Source of the DNA: Agaribacterium sp. ZY112
GTDB lineage: Bacteria > Pseudomonadota > Gammaproteobacteria > Pseudomonadales > Cellvibrionaceae
NCBI RefSeq assembly: GCF_041346925.1
Contig: NZ_CP166840.1
Span: 3,219,001-3,283,000, forward strand
Direction: 5' to 3'
DNA: 64,000 bases
Below are positions 7,600 to 18,960 of this stretch, in pieces. How positions within the stretch are numbered: position 1 is the first letter of the stretch; each line of letters begins with the position of its first letter. Both the position numbers and the translations under genes were made by a program. The notes under the pieces were generated by a model. The model did not search any database. It saw only the letters and a program-made list of their open reading frames with translations, and was not told where the DNA came from.

Positions 7600-8871
7600 C
7601 TAATTAAAGACCGAAAAGAGTTCTTGTTTTGTCAGTGTTTGTTGTTCACGCTCTTCACGTAAATATTTCACAGCTACCACACCACGCGACACTTCATCCT
7701 CCCCCAATACCAGGGCAATAGAAGCACCGCTGCGATCTGCTTTTTTCATCTGCGCCCTAAAATTGCCAGCGCCACCATGTACCTGCACACGCAAGCCTTC
7801 AACAGAGTCTCTCAACTCTTGCCCAAGTTTCATTGCGTCGGCTTTGACATCGCCGACCGCTAGGATATAGACATCGAGCTGCTGCTGCACCTGCTCAGGC
7901 ACTAAATTAAGCTCTGTAAGCATCAAAATTAGACGCTCGACACCCATTCCAAAGCCAATTGCAGACGTTGGCTTACCACCAAGCTGCTCAACCAAACTGT
8001 CGTAGCGGCCACCACCACAAATAGTACCTTGTGAACCGAGCTTATCGGTTACCCACTCAAACACCGTGTTACTGTAATAATCCAGTCCACGCACCAAAAG
8101 TGGATCGATGGTGTAATTGACGCCAAGCTCATCAAGAAGTTTCAACAGGGCATCAAAATGCTCTTTGCTTTCGTCATCAAGATACTCATTAAGCATCGGA
8201 GCTTTATCAAAAAGACTACGGGTGCTATCCACTTTACTATCGAAGATACGCAAAGGGTTCGTATGCAAACGGCGCTTGCTGTCATCATCAAGTTGATCGA
8301 CATGCTGTTCAAAGTACGCAATAAGAGCCTGACGATGCGCCTTGCGGGCAGCGGCATTACCAAGGCTATTAAGCTGTAAGCTAACAACATCAAGAATACC
8401 TAGCTTCTTCCAAAGACTCGCCGTCATTTGTAAGAGCTCTGCATCAACATCGGGACCTTTAAAACCAAAAGCCTCAACACCAAACTGATGGAACTGACGC
8501 AAACGCCCTTTCTGCGGTTTTTCATGGCGGAACATTGGACCGGTATACCATAGCTTCTGAGTCAAGATACCGCGATCAAACAACATTTGATGCTGCTCGC
8601 AGGCTCTCACACACGAAGCCGTACCCTCTGGACGCAGAGTCAGCATGTCGCCATTTCTGTCCTCAAAGGTATACATTTCTTTTTCTACGATATCCGTCGC
8701 TTCACCAATACCGCGCTTAAACAACTCTGTTTGCTCAAGAATGGGGAAGCGAATTTCACGATAACCGTAACTCTGTAATACAGAACGGATGGTATTTTCT
8801 AGGTATTGCCACACCGGACTATCGCCGGGCAGCAAATCTTTCATGCCGGTAATGGCCTGTAATTTTTTCAA
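7600..8871 (-). CDS. hisS: Histidyl-tRNA synthetase
   Basis: 423 residues, the standard length of bacterial HisRS, a class II enzyme that charges tRNA-His. Visible motifs: motif 2 with GPMFRHEKPQKGRLRQFHQF, the histidine-specific VRGLDYYSNTVFEW and GGGRYD, and motif 3 GFGMGVERL. A C-terminal anticodon-binding domain begins near residue 325 (DVYILAVG). The start MKKLQAITGMKDLLP is the classical N-terminus. The 76-base gap to rodZ is where ispG sits in many relatives. Confidence 0.97.
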   Translation of the reverse strand: MKKLQAITGMKDLLPGDSPVWQYLENTIRSVLQSYGYREIRFPILEQTELFKRGIGEATDIVEKEMYTFEDRNGDMLTLRPEGTASCVRACEQHQMLFDRGILTQKLWYTGPMFRHEKPQKGRLRQFHQFGVEAFGFKGPDVDAELLQMTASLWKKLGILDVVSLQLNSLGNAAARKAHRQALIAYFEQHVDQLDDDSKRRLHTNPLRIFDSKVDSTRSLFDKAPMLNEYLDDESKEHFDALLKLLDELGVNYTIDPLLVRGLDYYSNTVFEWVTDKLGSQGTICGGGRYDSLVEQLGGKPTSAIGFGMGVERLILMLTELNLVPEQVQQQLDVYILAVGDVKADAMKLGQELRDSVEGLRVQVHGGAGNFRAQMKKADRSGASIALVLGEDEVSRGVVAVKYLREEREQQTLTKQELFSVFN

Positions 8872-8947
8872 GCTTATTCCTACTTCTTACTGAATGCTTA
8901 CTTAATGGCTGCTAACGAACGACCGTGCCTTTGATTGCACGCTTAAA

Positions 8948-9979
8948 TTACTGCACCTTTAAACGTGCCAGCTTAGCGACACTGCTGCGAGGCACATCTA
9001 CAATTCGGCCATCAATAGTGAGTGACACCGCGTTAGCATTTCCAAGCACAATCGAGAACGGTGCTTGGCCCAAAAGGCGGAGATTATCCCCTTTGGCCTT
9101 CAGTTCTGCAAATAAGCGTTTTCCTGAAGCATCTTTGACCTCCAGCCAACACTCATCACTAAAGATAAAATCGAGCTGAGAGTCAGCGGCATCCGCCTCA
9201 TTAAGCTGACTTGCTAACGGATCAGCAGCCGGTTCAGAACGCTCAACGGGCTCATCTGCAGAAGCTGAAGTAGCAGCAAGGGCACCTGAAACCAACGCAC
9301 TTTCTGAGTCACCAGCATCACGGTTCGGCATCGTATCCGCTGCCACAACTGCGCCCCGGCCAAGATCTTGTTCAAGCTCAAGCCCCACATCGGCTTGCGA
9401 ATCCACCTCAGTGCCTTCATTCGTAGCGGCCTGCAAGCCATTAGGCTCTGAGTGCAGCACCAAGCCTGATGCTTCGTCATTAACAGGCTCCTCTATAATG
9501 GGCACCGTCATGTCGGCAGCTGAAAAGTGCCCGCCCAGTCGTTGAGATGAAAACCAAGCAAGAGCAACAACAATAAGCAACAGCAATAGCGCCAAGACCC
9601 AGCGCAACTTAAGCCCACCCTCATTGACAGCCTCACCAAGACTCATATCTCGAAGCTCATCACTAGGAGTATTTTGGCTTGCAAAAAACTGCTCCACCAA
9701 TACGCTTGCATCGGCACCAACCACTTTTGCGTAATTGCGAATATAGCCACTCACAAAAACAGGATTGCCGATTCCCTCGTAGTCGTCCGCTTCAAGCATG
9801 GGCAGCTTGTTATAAGGGATGCGACTTAGACGCTGAACATCATCTTCACTTAGGCCTTGCTCCTCGCGCAAAGCTTTAAGCTGAGCACCTGGGGGCAAGG
9901 TATTTGTGTCAGAGCTAACATCAAGATCAGAACGCGGGGTATCGCTGGCCTCTTTATAACCTTCCTGCTGATTTTCCAT
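8948..9979 (-). CDS. rodZ: Cytoskeleton protein RodZ
   Basis: RodZ links MreB to the cell-wall elongation machinery. An N-terminal Cro/CI-type helix-turn-helix is visible (LKALREEQGLSEDDVQRLSR and following), then a basic stretch and one membrane segment (LRWVLALLLLLIVVALAW, residues about 128-145), a long acidic, Ala/Ser-rich periplasmic linker, and a C-terminal DUF4115 domain (ECWLEVKDASGKRLF...LGNANAVSLTIDG). The start is uncertain: ATG at 9979 is used here, while a TTG at 9988 has a better-spaced AAGG. pilW ends eight bases before the TTG. Confidence 0.92.
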   Translation of the reverse strand: MENQQEGYKEASDTPRSDLDVSSDTNTLPPGAQLKALREEQGLSEDDVQRLSRIPYNKLPMLEADDYEGIGNPVFVSGYIRNYAKVVGADASVLVEQFFASQNTPSDELRDMSLGEAVNEGGLKLRWVLALLLLLIVVALAWFSSQRLGGHFSAADMTVPIIEEPVNDEASGLVLHSEPNGLQAATNEGTEVDSQADVGLELEQDLGRGAVVAADTMPNRDAGDSESALVSGALAATSASADEPVERSEPAADPLASQLNEADAADSQLDFIFSDECWLEVKDASGKRLFAELKAKGDNLRLLGQAPFSIVLGNANAVSLTIDGRIVDVPRSSVAKLARLKVQ

Positions 9980-9995
9980 TACGAGCAAATCTGCC

Positions 9996-10757
9996 TTATT
10001 TTAACGAGTTTTTATAATCGAGGTATTCCCTGGAATACGGGTGTAAATTCTTTAAAGCCAACGCATAACTGGCTTCTTTATCTTTGTTGTCAAAAATACG
10101 CTCAATACGTATACCCAACCACAAGCTACGCGCACTAGCAGAAGAATTGGCCATATTCAGGTCTAAATTTTTCTTAGCTTCTGGATACTCTCTATCTTCA
10201 AAGTTAAGTTCTGCCAACTCAATTGCCGCAGGTGCATTACGAGAACTGATATTAAGTGCATGCTCAAATGAGCCTTTGGCACGCTTACGATCGCCTGTTT
10301 GTAAAGAACAAATCCCGAGCATATACAGAGCATTCGAACGGCTTGGGTAATTAATATCTGCACCAGCACGCTCAAGAAGCGGCAAAGCCTCTTTACAGCG
10401 CTCATTCTCGGCTAAGAAACGAGCATAACTCAACTCAATACTCGCCATTGAGAAATCCGCTCGCAGACGCAGGGCTTTTTTAAACTTCTTGTCAGCTTGC
10501 TCAGTCTCACCGTTTAACTGGTGAATCATAGCAATACCCTGCATCGCTTCTGCTGATTTGGGATCTAACTCCTGGGCCTCGGTAAACGCTCTAAGAGCTC
10601 GATCGCGCTCACCTTTTTGCAAATAGTTCATACCCAGTTTGATATTTGACTCTACTGCTTTCGTCTTATCAAACTTAATACCATCGTTTTCGATAGTCGA
10701 TACACAAGCACTTAGCAATACAGCAAACGCAAGCACTAAAATGCGCTGTAATTTCAT
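9996..10757 (-). CDS. pilW: Type IV pilus biogenesis lipoprotein PilW/PilF
   Basis: 253 residues. The signal peptide ends in the lipobox LLSAC (Cys18). The mature part is a chain of TPR repeats, for example YLQKGERDRALRAFTEAQEL and YMLGICSLQTGDRKRAKGSFEHAL. PilF/PilW is the pilotin needed for assembly of the PilQ secretin in the outer membrane. It lies between rlmN and rodZ, as in Pseudomonas. Other pilus structural genes are not in the window, though a PilZ gene is. Confidence 0.9.
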   Translation of the reverse strand: MKLQRILVLAFAVLLSACVSTIENDGIKFDKTKAVESNIKLGMNYLQKGERDRALRAFTEAQELDPKSAEAMQGIAMIHQLNGETEQADKKFKKALRLRADFSMASIELSYARFLAENERCKEALPLLERAGADINYPSRSNALYMLGICSLQTGDRKRAKGSFEHALNISSRNAPAAIELAELNFEDREYPEAKKNLDLNMANSSASARSLWLGIRIERIFDNKDKEASYALALKNLHPYSREYLDYKNSLK

Positions 10758-10781
10758 AACCCTTTGCCCAATTTATTGTTG

Positions 10782-11960
10782 TTAATCTTGAACCAACTTA
10801 ACCGGTATCACATCCGATGATGACGCAATCAATGCCTCAGCATCAAGCTTGTAGCGCTGACTGCGTCGAGTTCTATCTTGAACCTGACCTGCAAGCTGAC
10901 CACATGCAGCATCGATATCATCACCACGAGTCGTGCGCACAGTTGTTGTAAAGCCAGCGTCAATCAGCATTTTTTGGAAGCGACGCAAAGCCCCTTCACT
11001 AACCCGTTTGTAATTAGATAAATTAAATGGATTAAATGGAATCAGATTGATTTTAACCGGAACGTCTTTCAAAAGTTCAATCAACTCTCGAGCGTGCTCG
11101 GGCCTATCATTTACTTTATCGATTAAGGTGTATTCAATCGTAATTTTGCGGCGTACATCCGGCATGCGCTCGATATAACGCTGAGCAGAATCTAAAAGTA
11201 CGGCAATGGGATATTTACGATTAATAGGTACCAGAGTATTGCGAATTTCATCATTACTTGCGTGCAGTGATATCGCAAGACTGACATCAGTGTAATCTGC
11301 AAGTTTATCTAAGGCTGGTACAACCCCTGAGGTACTCAAGGTGACTCGACGCTTAGAAAGGCCGTAGGCGTTGTCATGCATCATCAAGTTCATGGAATCA
11401 ACCACGTTCTCGAAATTAAGCAAAGGCTCACCCATGCCCATCATCACAACATTGGTCACTTTGCGATCGGCTACGTTCGCAGTATCTAACTGACCAAAAC
11501 TTTTGGCGGCATGCCAAACCTGACCAATAATCTCAAAGGCATCGAGATCACGATTAAAACCTTGCTTACCCGTGGCGCAAAAGCTGCAATCTAACGAGCA
11601 GCCCACTTGTGAGCTGACACACAAGGTACCTCGATCTCCGTCGGGGATATAAACCGTCTCAATGGCATTACCACCACCAACACGAAATAGGAATTTAGCT
11701 GTGCCATCAGCACTGTCTAGGCGCTGCATTAGCTCGGGAGCCCTAACCTCAGCAACTTGCTTAAGTTTTTCTCTAAGCCCTTTACTGAGGTTAGTCATCT
11801 CATCGAAATCCGTGACGCCGAGTTGATGAATCCACTTCATCACTTGAATGGCACGAAACTTTTTTTCACCAAATTCGGCAAAAAAAGCTACGAGTTTTTC
11901 CTCACTTAATCCCATTAGGTTAGTGAGTGCGGGCGCCTCGGCGCGGACTTCGGTGTTCAC
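10782..11960 (-). CDS. rlmN: Dual-specificity 23S rRNA/tRNA adenine-C2 methyltransferase RlmN
   Basis: 392 residues. A radical-SAM enzyme that methylates C2 of A2503 in 23S rRNA and A37 in some tRNAs. The cluster motif CSLDCSFC (CxxxCxxC) follows [10 protein letters not shown], with the [11 protein letters not shown]-binding motif and VTLSTSGV. The resolving Cys near the C-terminus lies in [12 protein letters not shown]. The N-terminal accessory domain includes [14 protein letters not shown]. It sits 24 bases before pilW and 36 bases after ndk. Confidence 0.97.
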   Translation of the reverse strand: MNTEVRAEAPALTNLMGLSEEKLVAFFAEFGEKKFRAIQVMKWIHQLGVTDFDEMTNLSKGLREKLKQVAEVRAPELMQRLDSADGTAKFLFRVGGGNAIETVYIPDGDRGTLCVSSQVGCSLDCSFCATGKQGFNRDLDAFEIIGQVWHAAKSFGQLDTANVADRKVTNVVMMGMGEPLLNFENVVDSMNLMMHDNAYGLSKRRVTLSTSGVVPALDKLADYTDVSLAISLHASNDEIRNTLVPINRKYPIAVLLDSAQRYIERMPDVRRKITIEYTLIDKVNDRPEHARELIELLKDVPVKINLIPFNPFNLSNYKRVSEGALRRFQKMLIDAGFTTTVRTTRGDDIDAACGQLAGQVQDRTRRSQRYKLDAEALIASSSDVIPVKLVQD

Positions 11961-11996
11961 TAAGCATACCTGTGCAACATATAACAGTTGCGCATC

Positions 11997-12422
11997 TTAG
12001 CGGGGACAGATCTCACTTTCATCAAAAAAGTAAGCTATTTCACGTGCAGCAGACTCTGGAGAGTCAGATCCGTGAACCGCATTGCGCTGCATAGACTCAG
12101 CAAAGACCTTACGAATCGTGTCTTCTGCGGCATTTTCTGGGTTAGTAGCGCCCATGACTTCACGATAATGCTCAATCGCATTTTCGCCTTCTAGCACCTG
12201 AACCATAACAGGGCCGGATGTCATAAACTCTTTTAAAGCATCGTAAAAAGGCTTACCAAGATGCTCTTTATAAAAACCGCCTGCTTTGTCATCATCCATA
12301 TGCAGCATCTTTGCAGCCACAATACGCAGACCGGCACTTTCTAAACGGCTGTAGATTTTCCCAATTACGTTTTTAGATACCGCATCGGGTTTTACGATGG
12401 ACAGAGTACGTTCTATCGCCAC
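11997..12422 (-). CDS. ndk: Nucleoside diphosphate kinase
   Basis: 141 residues, the typical length. It transfers the gamma phosphate of ATP to nucleoside diphosphates through a phospho-histidine. The N-terminal [12 protein letters not shown], the MGATNPENA stretch and the active-site [12 protein letters not shown] with catalytic His are all present. It is the promoter-proximal gene of the minus-strand block leading to der; the 155-base gap upstream is shared with the divergent peroxidase gene. Confidence 0.97.
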   Translation of the reverse strand: MAIERTLSIVKPDAVSKNVIGKIYSRLESAGLRIVAAKMLHMDDDKAGGFYKEHLGKPFYDALKEFMTSGPVMVQVLEGENAIEHYREVMGATNPENAAEDTIRKVFAESMQRNAVHGSDSPESAAREIAYFFDESEICPR

Positions 12423-12577
12423 TTACTTCACTCCTGTTCAGATTAAGTTGTCCGATTGAGCCTTATGCCACAAATCGGCAAACACAGTATACGCGCGGCG
12501 TGATTTCAATGCGACAGATCCAAACCATATCTGTTAACGTAATTAGAGCAAAATCAAAGCTCTAAGGCTTATATCTT

Positions 12578-13156
12578 ATGTGTTATCAAAATTTAATCAG
12601 CGCAGCTCTTCTCTTCGCCACCATCACTCTAAGCTCTGTGACTCACAGCGACGACAACATAGACGCTGCAGACAAACATTCCGCCTGTCCCAAGCTCTTA
12701 AATCATGACTATAGAAAGCTGCATAGCAATACCAGCGTAAACCTGTGTGAACTCTACAAAGGCAAAGCCATTCTACTGGTCAACACAGCCAGCCACTGCG
12801 GTTACACAAAGCAGTTTTCAGGGCTAGAAGAGCTACATCAGCGCTTTCAAGATCAAGGTCTTGTTGTGATTGGTTTTACATCGGATGACTTTAAGCAAGC
12901 CGCCAAAGATGAAGAGGAAGCCGCCGGTATTTGCTACAAAAACTACGGTGTTAGCTTTACCATGCTCGCACCAACGGCTGTTCGCGGCGAAGACGCAAAT
13001 CCAACCTTTAAAGAGCTTGCAAGGCTCAGCAAAAAGCCAAGTTGGAATTTTAATAAATACCTAGTTAGCGCAGATGGCAGCAAAGTTCAGCGCTTCGGAT
13101 CGAACACAAAACCGATGAGCAATAAACTCATAGAGGCCATTGAGCAGGAGCTTTAG
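12578..13156 (+). CDS. Exported glutathione peroxidase-like thiol peroxidase
   Basis: 192 residues. An N-terminal signal peptide (about residues 1-24) suggests export to the periplasm. The glutathione peroxidase fold follows, with VNTASHCGYT carrying Cys74 in place of selenocysteine, then FQDQGLVVIGFTSDDF in the place of the usual GFPCNQF, and a Trp-containing WNFNKYLV motif. Thus it keeps the Cys and Trp of the active site but has an altered Gln-motif region. Bacterial members mostly use thioredoxin as reductant. Monocistronic, divergent from ndk. Confidence 0.85.
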   Translation: MCYQNLISAALLFATITLSSVTHSDDNIDAADKHSACPKLLNHDYRKLHSNTSVNLCELYKGKAILLVNTASHCGYTKQFSGLEELHQRFQDQGLVVIGFTSDDFKQAAKDEEEAAGICYKNYGVSFTMLAPTAVRGEDANPTFKELARLSKKPSWNFNKYLVSADGSKVQRFGSNTKPMSNKLIEAIEQEL

Positions 13157-13288
13157 ACCCTGCCGCCGATCAATAGCAGCTATTTAAGAGTCACTAAAAT
13201 GAAGGCGCGCTTGCCCTAATATCTTATATCAATGAAAATAGTGGCTTAGCTGCCATTTGTGCCTCCACCCAGTTTTCCGAGATTTACC

Positions 13289-14395
13289 GTGAAGTTTAAA
13301 GACCCCAGTTCGACTAAAGTCATCGTTGGTATGAGCGGCGGAGTTGACTCATCCGTTAGCGCCCTACTTCTTAAGCAACAGGGCTTTCAGGTTGAAGGCC
13401 TGTTTATGAAAAACTGGGATGAAGACGACGGCACAGATTATTGCACCGCCATGACCGACCTTATGGACGCAGCGGCTGTGTGCCAAAAGCTCAACATCCA
13501 CCTGCATACCGCCAACTTTGCACGAAATTACTGGGATAATGTCTTTGAGCACTTTCTTGAAGAATACAAAGCGGGACGAACGCCAAACCCCGACATCCTG
13601 TGCAATAGAGAAATTAAATTCAAAGTGTTTCTCGACTATGCCAATGAACTAGGCGCTGACTATATAGCTACAGGGCATTACTGTAGGCTTGATCACAGCC
13701 AGCAACCTGCCCGCCTTCTTAAAGGCTTAGATAACAACAAAGATCAGAGCTATTTTTTACATGCTGTCACCGGCAAAGCATTTGATAGAAGCCTGTTTCC
13801 GATTGGCGACATGGAAAAGCCCGAGGTTCGCAAAATTGCCGAAGAGCACGACCTTGTCACTCACAACAAAAAAGACAGCACCGGCATTTGTTTTATAGGC
13901 GAACGTCGCTTTAAAGACTTTTTACAAAACTACCTTCCCGCTCAACCTGGAGAGATCATCACCGAAGATGGCCGTGTAATCGGTCAACACCAAGGCCTGA
14001 TGTATCACACCATGGGGCAGCGCCAAGGCTTAGGCATTGGCGGAGTCAAAGGGGCACCGGAAGAACCGTGGTATGTAGCCCAAAAAGACTTAGACAATAA
14101 CCGTCTTGTTGTTGTACAGGGCGCTCAGCACCCTCTTCTATTTACCGACAGCTTGCGAACAGGGCCGATGCACTGGATCGATGGCGCGCAGCATGAAGGC
14201 AAGCTCTCATGCCAAGCCAAGACACGCTATCGCCAAGCCGACCAAGACTGCGACATCACGATTCTTACCGATGGCTCTCTTGAGGTGCAGTTTCATGAGC
14301 CTCAACGAGCTGTCACCCCGGGCCAAAGCTTGGTACTTTACCAAGATGAACACTGCCTTGGTGGCGCCGTCATTGAACAGGCCTATAACCGCTAG
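13289..14395 (+). CDS. mnmA: tRNA-specific 2-thiouridylase MnmA
   Basis: MnmA makes 2-thiouridine at tRNA position 34 with sulfur relayed from the Tus proteins. The PP-loop GMSGGVDSS is close to the N-terminus, catalytic Cys residues are in [11 protein letters not shown] and STGICFIGE, and the beta-barrel domain ends the protein. The start is uncertain: a GTG at 13289 leaves nine residues before [10 protein letters not shown] as in relatives; another GTG at 13259 would add ten residues. Neither has a good ribosome-binding site. Followed by hflD after 68 bases and then purB, a conserved order. Confidence 0.95.
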   Translation: MKFKDPSSTKVIVGMSGGVDSSVSALLLKQQGFQVEGLFMKNWDEDDGTDYCTAMTDLMDAAAVCQKLNIHLHTANFARNYWDNVFEHFLEEYKAGRTPNPDILCNREIKFKVFLDYANELGADYIATGHYCRLDHSQQPARLLKGLDNNKDQSYFLHAVTGKAFDRSLFPIGDMEKPEVRKIAEEHDLVTHNKKDSTGICFIGERRFKDFLQNYLPAQPGEIITEDGRVIGQHQGLMYHTMGQRQGLGIGGVKGAPEEPWYVAQKDLDNNRLVVVQGAQHPLLFTDSLRTGPMHWIDGAQHEGKLSCQAKTRYRQADQDCDITILTDGSLEVQFHEPQRAVTPGQSLVLYQDEHCLGGAVIEQAYNR

Positions 14396-14463
14396 AGAAA
14401 CCAACAACAAGCGGTACTATCAGCGCTGATAACTACACCAACTGAGATTTAAGCAAAAAACAT

Positions 14464-15114
14464 ATGAAAGGAAGCTATCGAGAACTCTGCCTTGCTCTAG
14501 CCGGTATATTGCAAGCAACAGCGCAAGTTGAGCGTATTGCCAAGAACGGCTACCTAGACACGGAGCAATTCGAAACCTCAATCAACAGTTTATTCCAGCG
14601 CACCCCAGAAAAGACGGAAGATATTTACGGCAGCATAAGCGCGCTATTGCCGGGTCTCGAGACCCTAGAAAAACAACTAAGCGAATACCGCCAAGCACCT
14701 GCTTCAGATATTTTTCGCTATTTTCTTGGTGTTCTGCATATACAAAAACGCCTTAAGAGCCGCAAAAAGTTGCTCACTGTGATTGCTGAGCGGCTTGAAA
14801 CAGCTGAGAAACAAGTCGAATTATTTGGCCTCACTCATGACAATGTAGTCAGTAACATTGCCGATATTTACAGCGATACTATTAGCACTTTTCAGTACCG
14901 CATTCAGGTCACTGGAAATTTCAACTACCTTCAGCAAGATAGAGTGGCTAATCAGGTACGCAGCTTGCTGCTTGCCGCTGTGCGCTCAGCGATGCTCTGG
15001 CGTCAACTCGGCGGCAGTCGCTGGCAACTTGTCTTGTATCGCAAGGCCATTCTTGATGTGTGCCGAGAGCTAATTAAAGAAGCCAAGCAAGACAGATTCA
15101 AGCCCGGCAAGTAA
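14464..15114 (+). CDS. hflD: HflD, high-frequency-lysogenization protein homologue
   Basis: 216 residues, all-helical, matching the DUF489/HflD family in length and in segments such as LCLALAGILQATAQVERIA and LLLAAVRSAMLWRQLGGSRW. In E. coli HflD is a peripheral inner-membrane protein that binds phage lambda CII; its housekeeping role is not settled. It lies between mnmA and purB as in E. coli, which strongly supports the call. Confidence 0.93.
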   Translation: MKGSYRELCLALAGILQATAQVERIAKNGYLDTEQFETSINSLFQRTPEKTEDIYGSISALLPGLETLEKQLSEYRQAPASDIFRYFLGVLHIQKRLKSRKKLLTVIAERLETAEKQVELFGLTHDNVVSNIADIYSDTISTFQYRIQVTGNFNYLQQDRVANQVRSLLLAAVRSAMLWRQLGGSRWQLVLYRKAILDVCRELIKEAKQDRFKPGK

Positions 15115-15157
15115 AAATCACTTTTCACTTCAAATTGGCTGCGAAACAAGCGTTTTT

Positions 15158-15170
15158 GCTATAGAATGCG
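15158..15170 (+). promoter_or_regulatory. Probable purB promoter -10 with GC-rich discriminator
   Basis: TGCTATAGAATGCGCGCC gives an extended -10 (TGnTATAGA or TAGAAT at 15162-15167) followed directly by a GCGCGCC discriminator, 34 bases before the purB ATG. No good -35 is seen at 17 bases. Confidence 0.45.
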
Positions 15171-15182
15171 CGCCTTTTCTAA

Positions 15183-16589
<1,407 letters not shown>

Positions 16590-16599
16590 TTGACTCAGA

Positions 16600-16623
16600 A
16601 GCCGGGCCTAGCCCGGCTTTTTT
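16600..16623 (+). terminator. Intrinsic terminator of purB
   Basis: AAGCCGGGC pairs with GCCCGGCTT around a three-base loop and runs into TTT, 11 bases after the purB stop. Confidence 0.85.
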
Positions 16624-16733
16624 ATGTGTACCTAGAACACATAAAAACCAGACAAAGCCCAATATCATTTACCCCTCTTAAGATACTTTAACTAGCCCTA
16701 CTCCTGAGCCGATAAAAGCAAAGAACATTTAAA

Positions 16734-17846
16734 ATGAATACATCACTATTTGGCGAGGTCAGCAACGAACAGTTTCTTAAAGAGTACTGGCAAAAAAAAC
16801 CTCTTCTTGTACGCCAAGCGTTTCAACATTTTGAAAGCCCTATAAGCCCCGATGAGCTAGCAGGGCTAGCCATGGAAGAAGAAAGTAACAGCCGACTTAT
16901 CATAGAAAAAGGCCAAGACTGGCAGGTTAAACACGGCCCTCTTGCAGAAGAAGACTTTTCGAGTTTACCCGAAAAAAAATGGACTTTATTAGTACAACAT
17001 GCCGATGCCCTAGATCCAGAAGTCAACGCCCTACTTCAACGCTTTCGCTTTCTACCTAATTGGCGCCTAGATGATATTATGATTAGCTATGCCAGTGATG
17101 GCGGCGGCGTAGGAGCACACTTTGATTATTACGATGTGTTTTTATTGCAAGCAGGAGGCACACGTCGCTGGCGAACAGGCCAACACTGCGATGCCAATAG
17201 CCCACTTGTACCCAATCAACCCAACCAATTACTACAAGATTTTGAATGCGAAAACGACTGGTTAGTAGAAGCGGGCGACTTACTTTATATTCCCGCTCAG
17301 GTCGCTCACTGGGGCGAAGCCGTCAATGAAAGCATGACTTGGTCCATCGGCTTTAGAGCACCGAGTGACAATGAATTACTCTTAGACCTAAGCCAACACT
17401 TAGCATCTGAATTAGTTGAAGATCAGCGCTACCAAGACGGCCCCGAGCTGATCAGCCAAAACAGCGGTGAAATAGCTGACTTAAGTATTCAACGCATTCA
17501 ACAGCGTCTAAGTAAACTTCTGCAAGAGCCCGACAAGATCGCTCATTGGTTAGGCCAATACGCCACTCATTTAAAACCAGGCCTTGACCCTAGCGCCCTC
17601 CCCTTGGATTTTGCAGACGACTTAAAAAGCGGCCCACTCAAGCTCTCAAGCTTCAACCGTGTGAGCTATATCAATTCAAATGAGCAGGTTTACACCTATA
17701 TCAATGGCCAGGCTTACCCGACTAGTTTGCAGCTAGCCAAAACACTGAGCCACTATGAGTCTTTTACAGCCGACAACTTTGAAGCCAGTGATCAAGCGTC
17801 CCTGCAAGACATGCTTGAAGCTGGCCTTCTGCTAAGATCAGAATGA
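16734..17846 (+). CDS. roxA: RoxA/YcfD-type ribosomal protein L16 arginine hydroxylase (JmjC oxygenase)
   Basis: 370 residues, cupin-4/JmjC fold. YcfD uses Fe(II) and 2-oxoglutarate to hydroxylate an Arg of ribosomal protein L16. The iron ligands are visible as His129 and Asp131 in GVGAHFDYYD and a distal His192 in IPAQVAHWGEA. The N-terminal EVSNEQFLKEYWQKKPLLVRQAF is characteristic, and a C-terminal winged-helix region follows as in YcfD. The downstream GNAT gene starts 31 bases later on the same strand. Confidence 0.92.
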   Translation: MNTSLFGEVSNEQFLKEYWQKKPLLVRQAFQHFESPISPDELAGLAMEEESNSRLIIEKGQDWQVKHGPLAEEDFSSLPEKKWTLLVQHADALDPEVNALLQRFRFLPNWRLDDIMISYASDGGGVGAHFDYYDVFLLQAGGTRRWRTGQHCDANSPLVPNQPNQLLQDFECENDWLVEAGDLLYIPAQVAHWGEAVNESMTWSIGFRAPSDNELLLDLSQHLASELVEDQRYQDGPELISQNSGEIADLSIQRIQQRLSKLLQEPDKIAHWLGQYATHLKPGLDPSALPLDFADDLKSGPLKLSSFNRVSYINSNEQVYTYINGQAYPTSLQLAKTLSHYESFTADNFEASDQASLQDMLEAGLLLRSE

Positions 17847-17877
17847 TTCCAAACGATATAGGAGCATAGGAGCCCAC

Positions 17878-18825
17878 ATGGCTAACATCGACATACAACC
17901 GTGCACTTGGGCTGAGCAACAAGATGAGCTCAAAGCAATACGTTGTGAGGTCTTTGTGCGTGAGCAACACGTGCCCATAGATGAAGAGTTCGATGAGTAT
18001 GAAGTAAAGTGCCAACACTGGATCGCCTTCGTTCATGAACAAGCAGCAGGCTGTATTCGCTTAATTAAAGAAAAAGATGCTTGGCGAATAAGCCGCCTTG
18101 CTGTACTGGCAATACATCGTCAGCAAGGGCTAGGCAGCGCACTACTAAATGCGGCAACACGCTATGCTCTCAGCAACAAACACCGTATACAAGAACGTAT
18201 TTACATGCATGCACAAACCAGCGCTATTGTCCTTTATCAAAAGCTAGACTGGCAAACTGAGGGCCCACGCTTTGACGAGGTAGGCATTGAACACCAACGA
18301 ATGTGCTTTATAACAAGCGCAGAAAACTGTGAGCGGGTATTTCAAGCCCATGTTGAGCGCCTTGCTTACCCCAACCACTACCTGCAGCACTTTCATACGA
18401 TGGCCGAGCTAAGCAGCAAAGAACTGCTTATTTATAGCCAGCACTTAAACGAAGAACTTTTTAATCAAGAGCCCTTAATAGAAGCACTTTCGTTACTGGC
18501 AAGAAAGAATAAACATGTGCACATTCGTATTCTTGTAGAAGACAGCCAAAACTTAGATCTACACGCAAATCACCTAGTGTATTTACTGCGCCGTCTAAGC
18601 AGCAAAATCAGCTTGCACCAACTAACAGACAAACACCATCTGTCACTCGATTACTTTATGCTGTTTGATAAAAAGCGCCTGCTCTACTTCAATAACGAAA
18701 AGCATTTTTCAGGTTTCGCTTGCTATCAGGCCGCAACCGAAGCCCTACCTCTCATAGAGGCTTTTGAGCATGCATGGGAACACCTAAGTCATGCGGATAT
18801 GAATTTAAGGCAATTACGAATCTAG
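17878..18825 (+). CDS. GNAT N-acetyltransferase with C-terminal DUF7931-like domain
   Basis: 315 residues in two parts. Residues 1-150 are a GNAT domain with the acetyl-CoA loop RLAVLAIHRQQGLGSALL and the downstream YQKLDWQTEGPRFDE. Residues 150-315 form a second domain (ELLIYSQHLNEELFNQEP..., HIRILVEDSQNL) of the kind fused to such acetyltransferases in gammaproteobacteria (DUF7931), with a PLD-like look. Substrate unknown. It follows roxA closely, with GGAG before the ATG, so the two are probably cotranscribed. Confidence 0.8.
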   Translation: MANIDIQPCTWAEQQDELKAIRCEVFVREQHVPIDEEFDEYEVKCQHWIAFVHEQAAGCIRLIKEKDAWRISRLAVLAIHRQQGLGSALLNAATRYALSNKHRIQERIYMHAQTSAIVLYQKLDWQTEGPRFDEVGIEHQRMCFITSAENCERVFQAHVERLAYPNHYLQHFHTMAELSSKELLIYSQHLNEELFNQEPLIEALSLLARKNKHVHIRILVEDSQNLDLHANHLVYLLRRLSSKISLHQLTDKHHLSLDYFMLFDKKRLLYFNNEKHFSGFACYQAATEALPLIEAFEHAWEHLSHADMNLRQLRI

Positions 18826-18924
18826 CTTTGAACATCGACAGCAAGTCCTCAAAGCCATCTAAAGCAATAGTAAAAAGGCCTCCAGCCCCATTAGTTCTGA
18901 TTTTGCTTGTAAATAGCGTTATGA

Positions 18925-18949
18925 TTGTGGCGCTTTATTAACGCCACAA
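18925..18949 (+). promoter_or_regulatory. Stem-loop in the leader of the outer-membrane protein gene
   Basis: TTGTGGCG pairs with CGCCACAA around a nine-base loop, ending five bases before the AAGGA ribosome-binding site of the gene at 18961. It could stabilise the mRNA or control access to the site. Confidence 0.45.
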
Positions 18950-18960
18950 CGTGAAGGATT

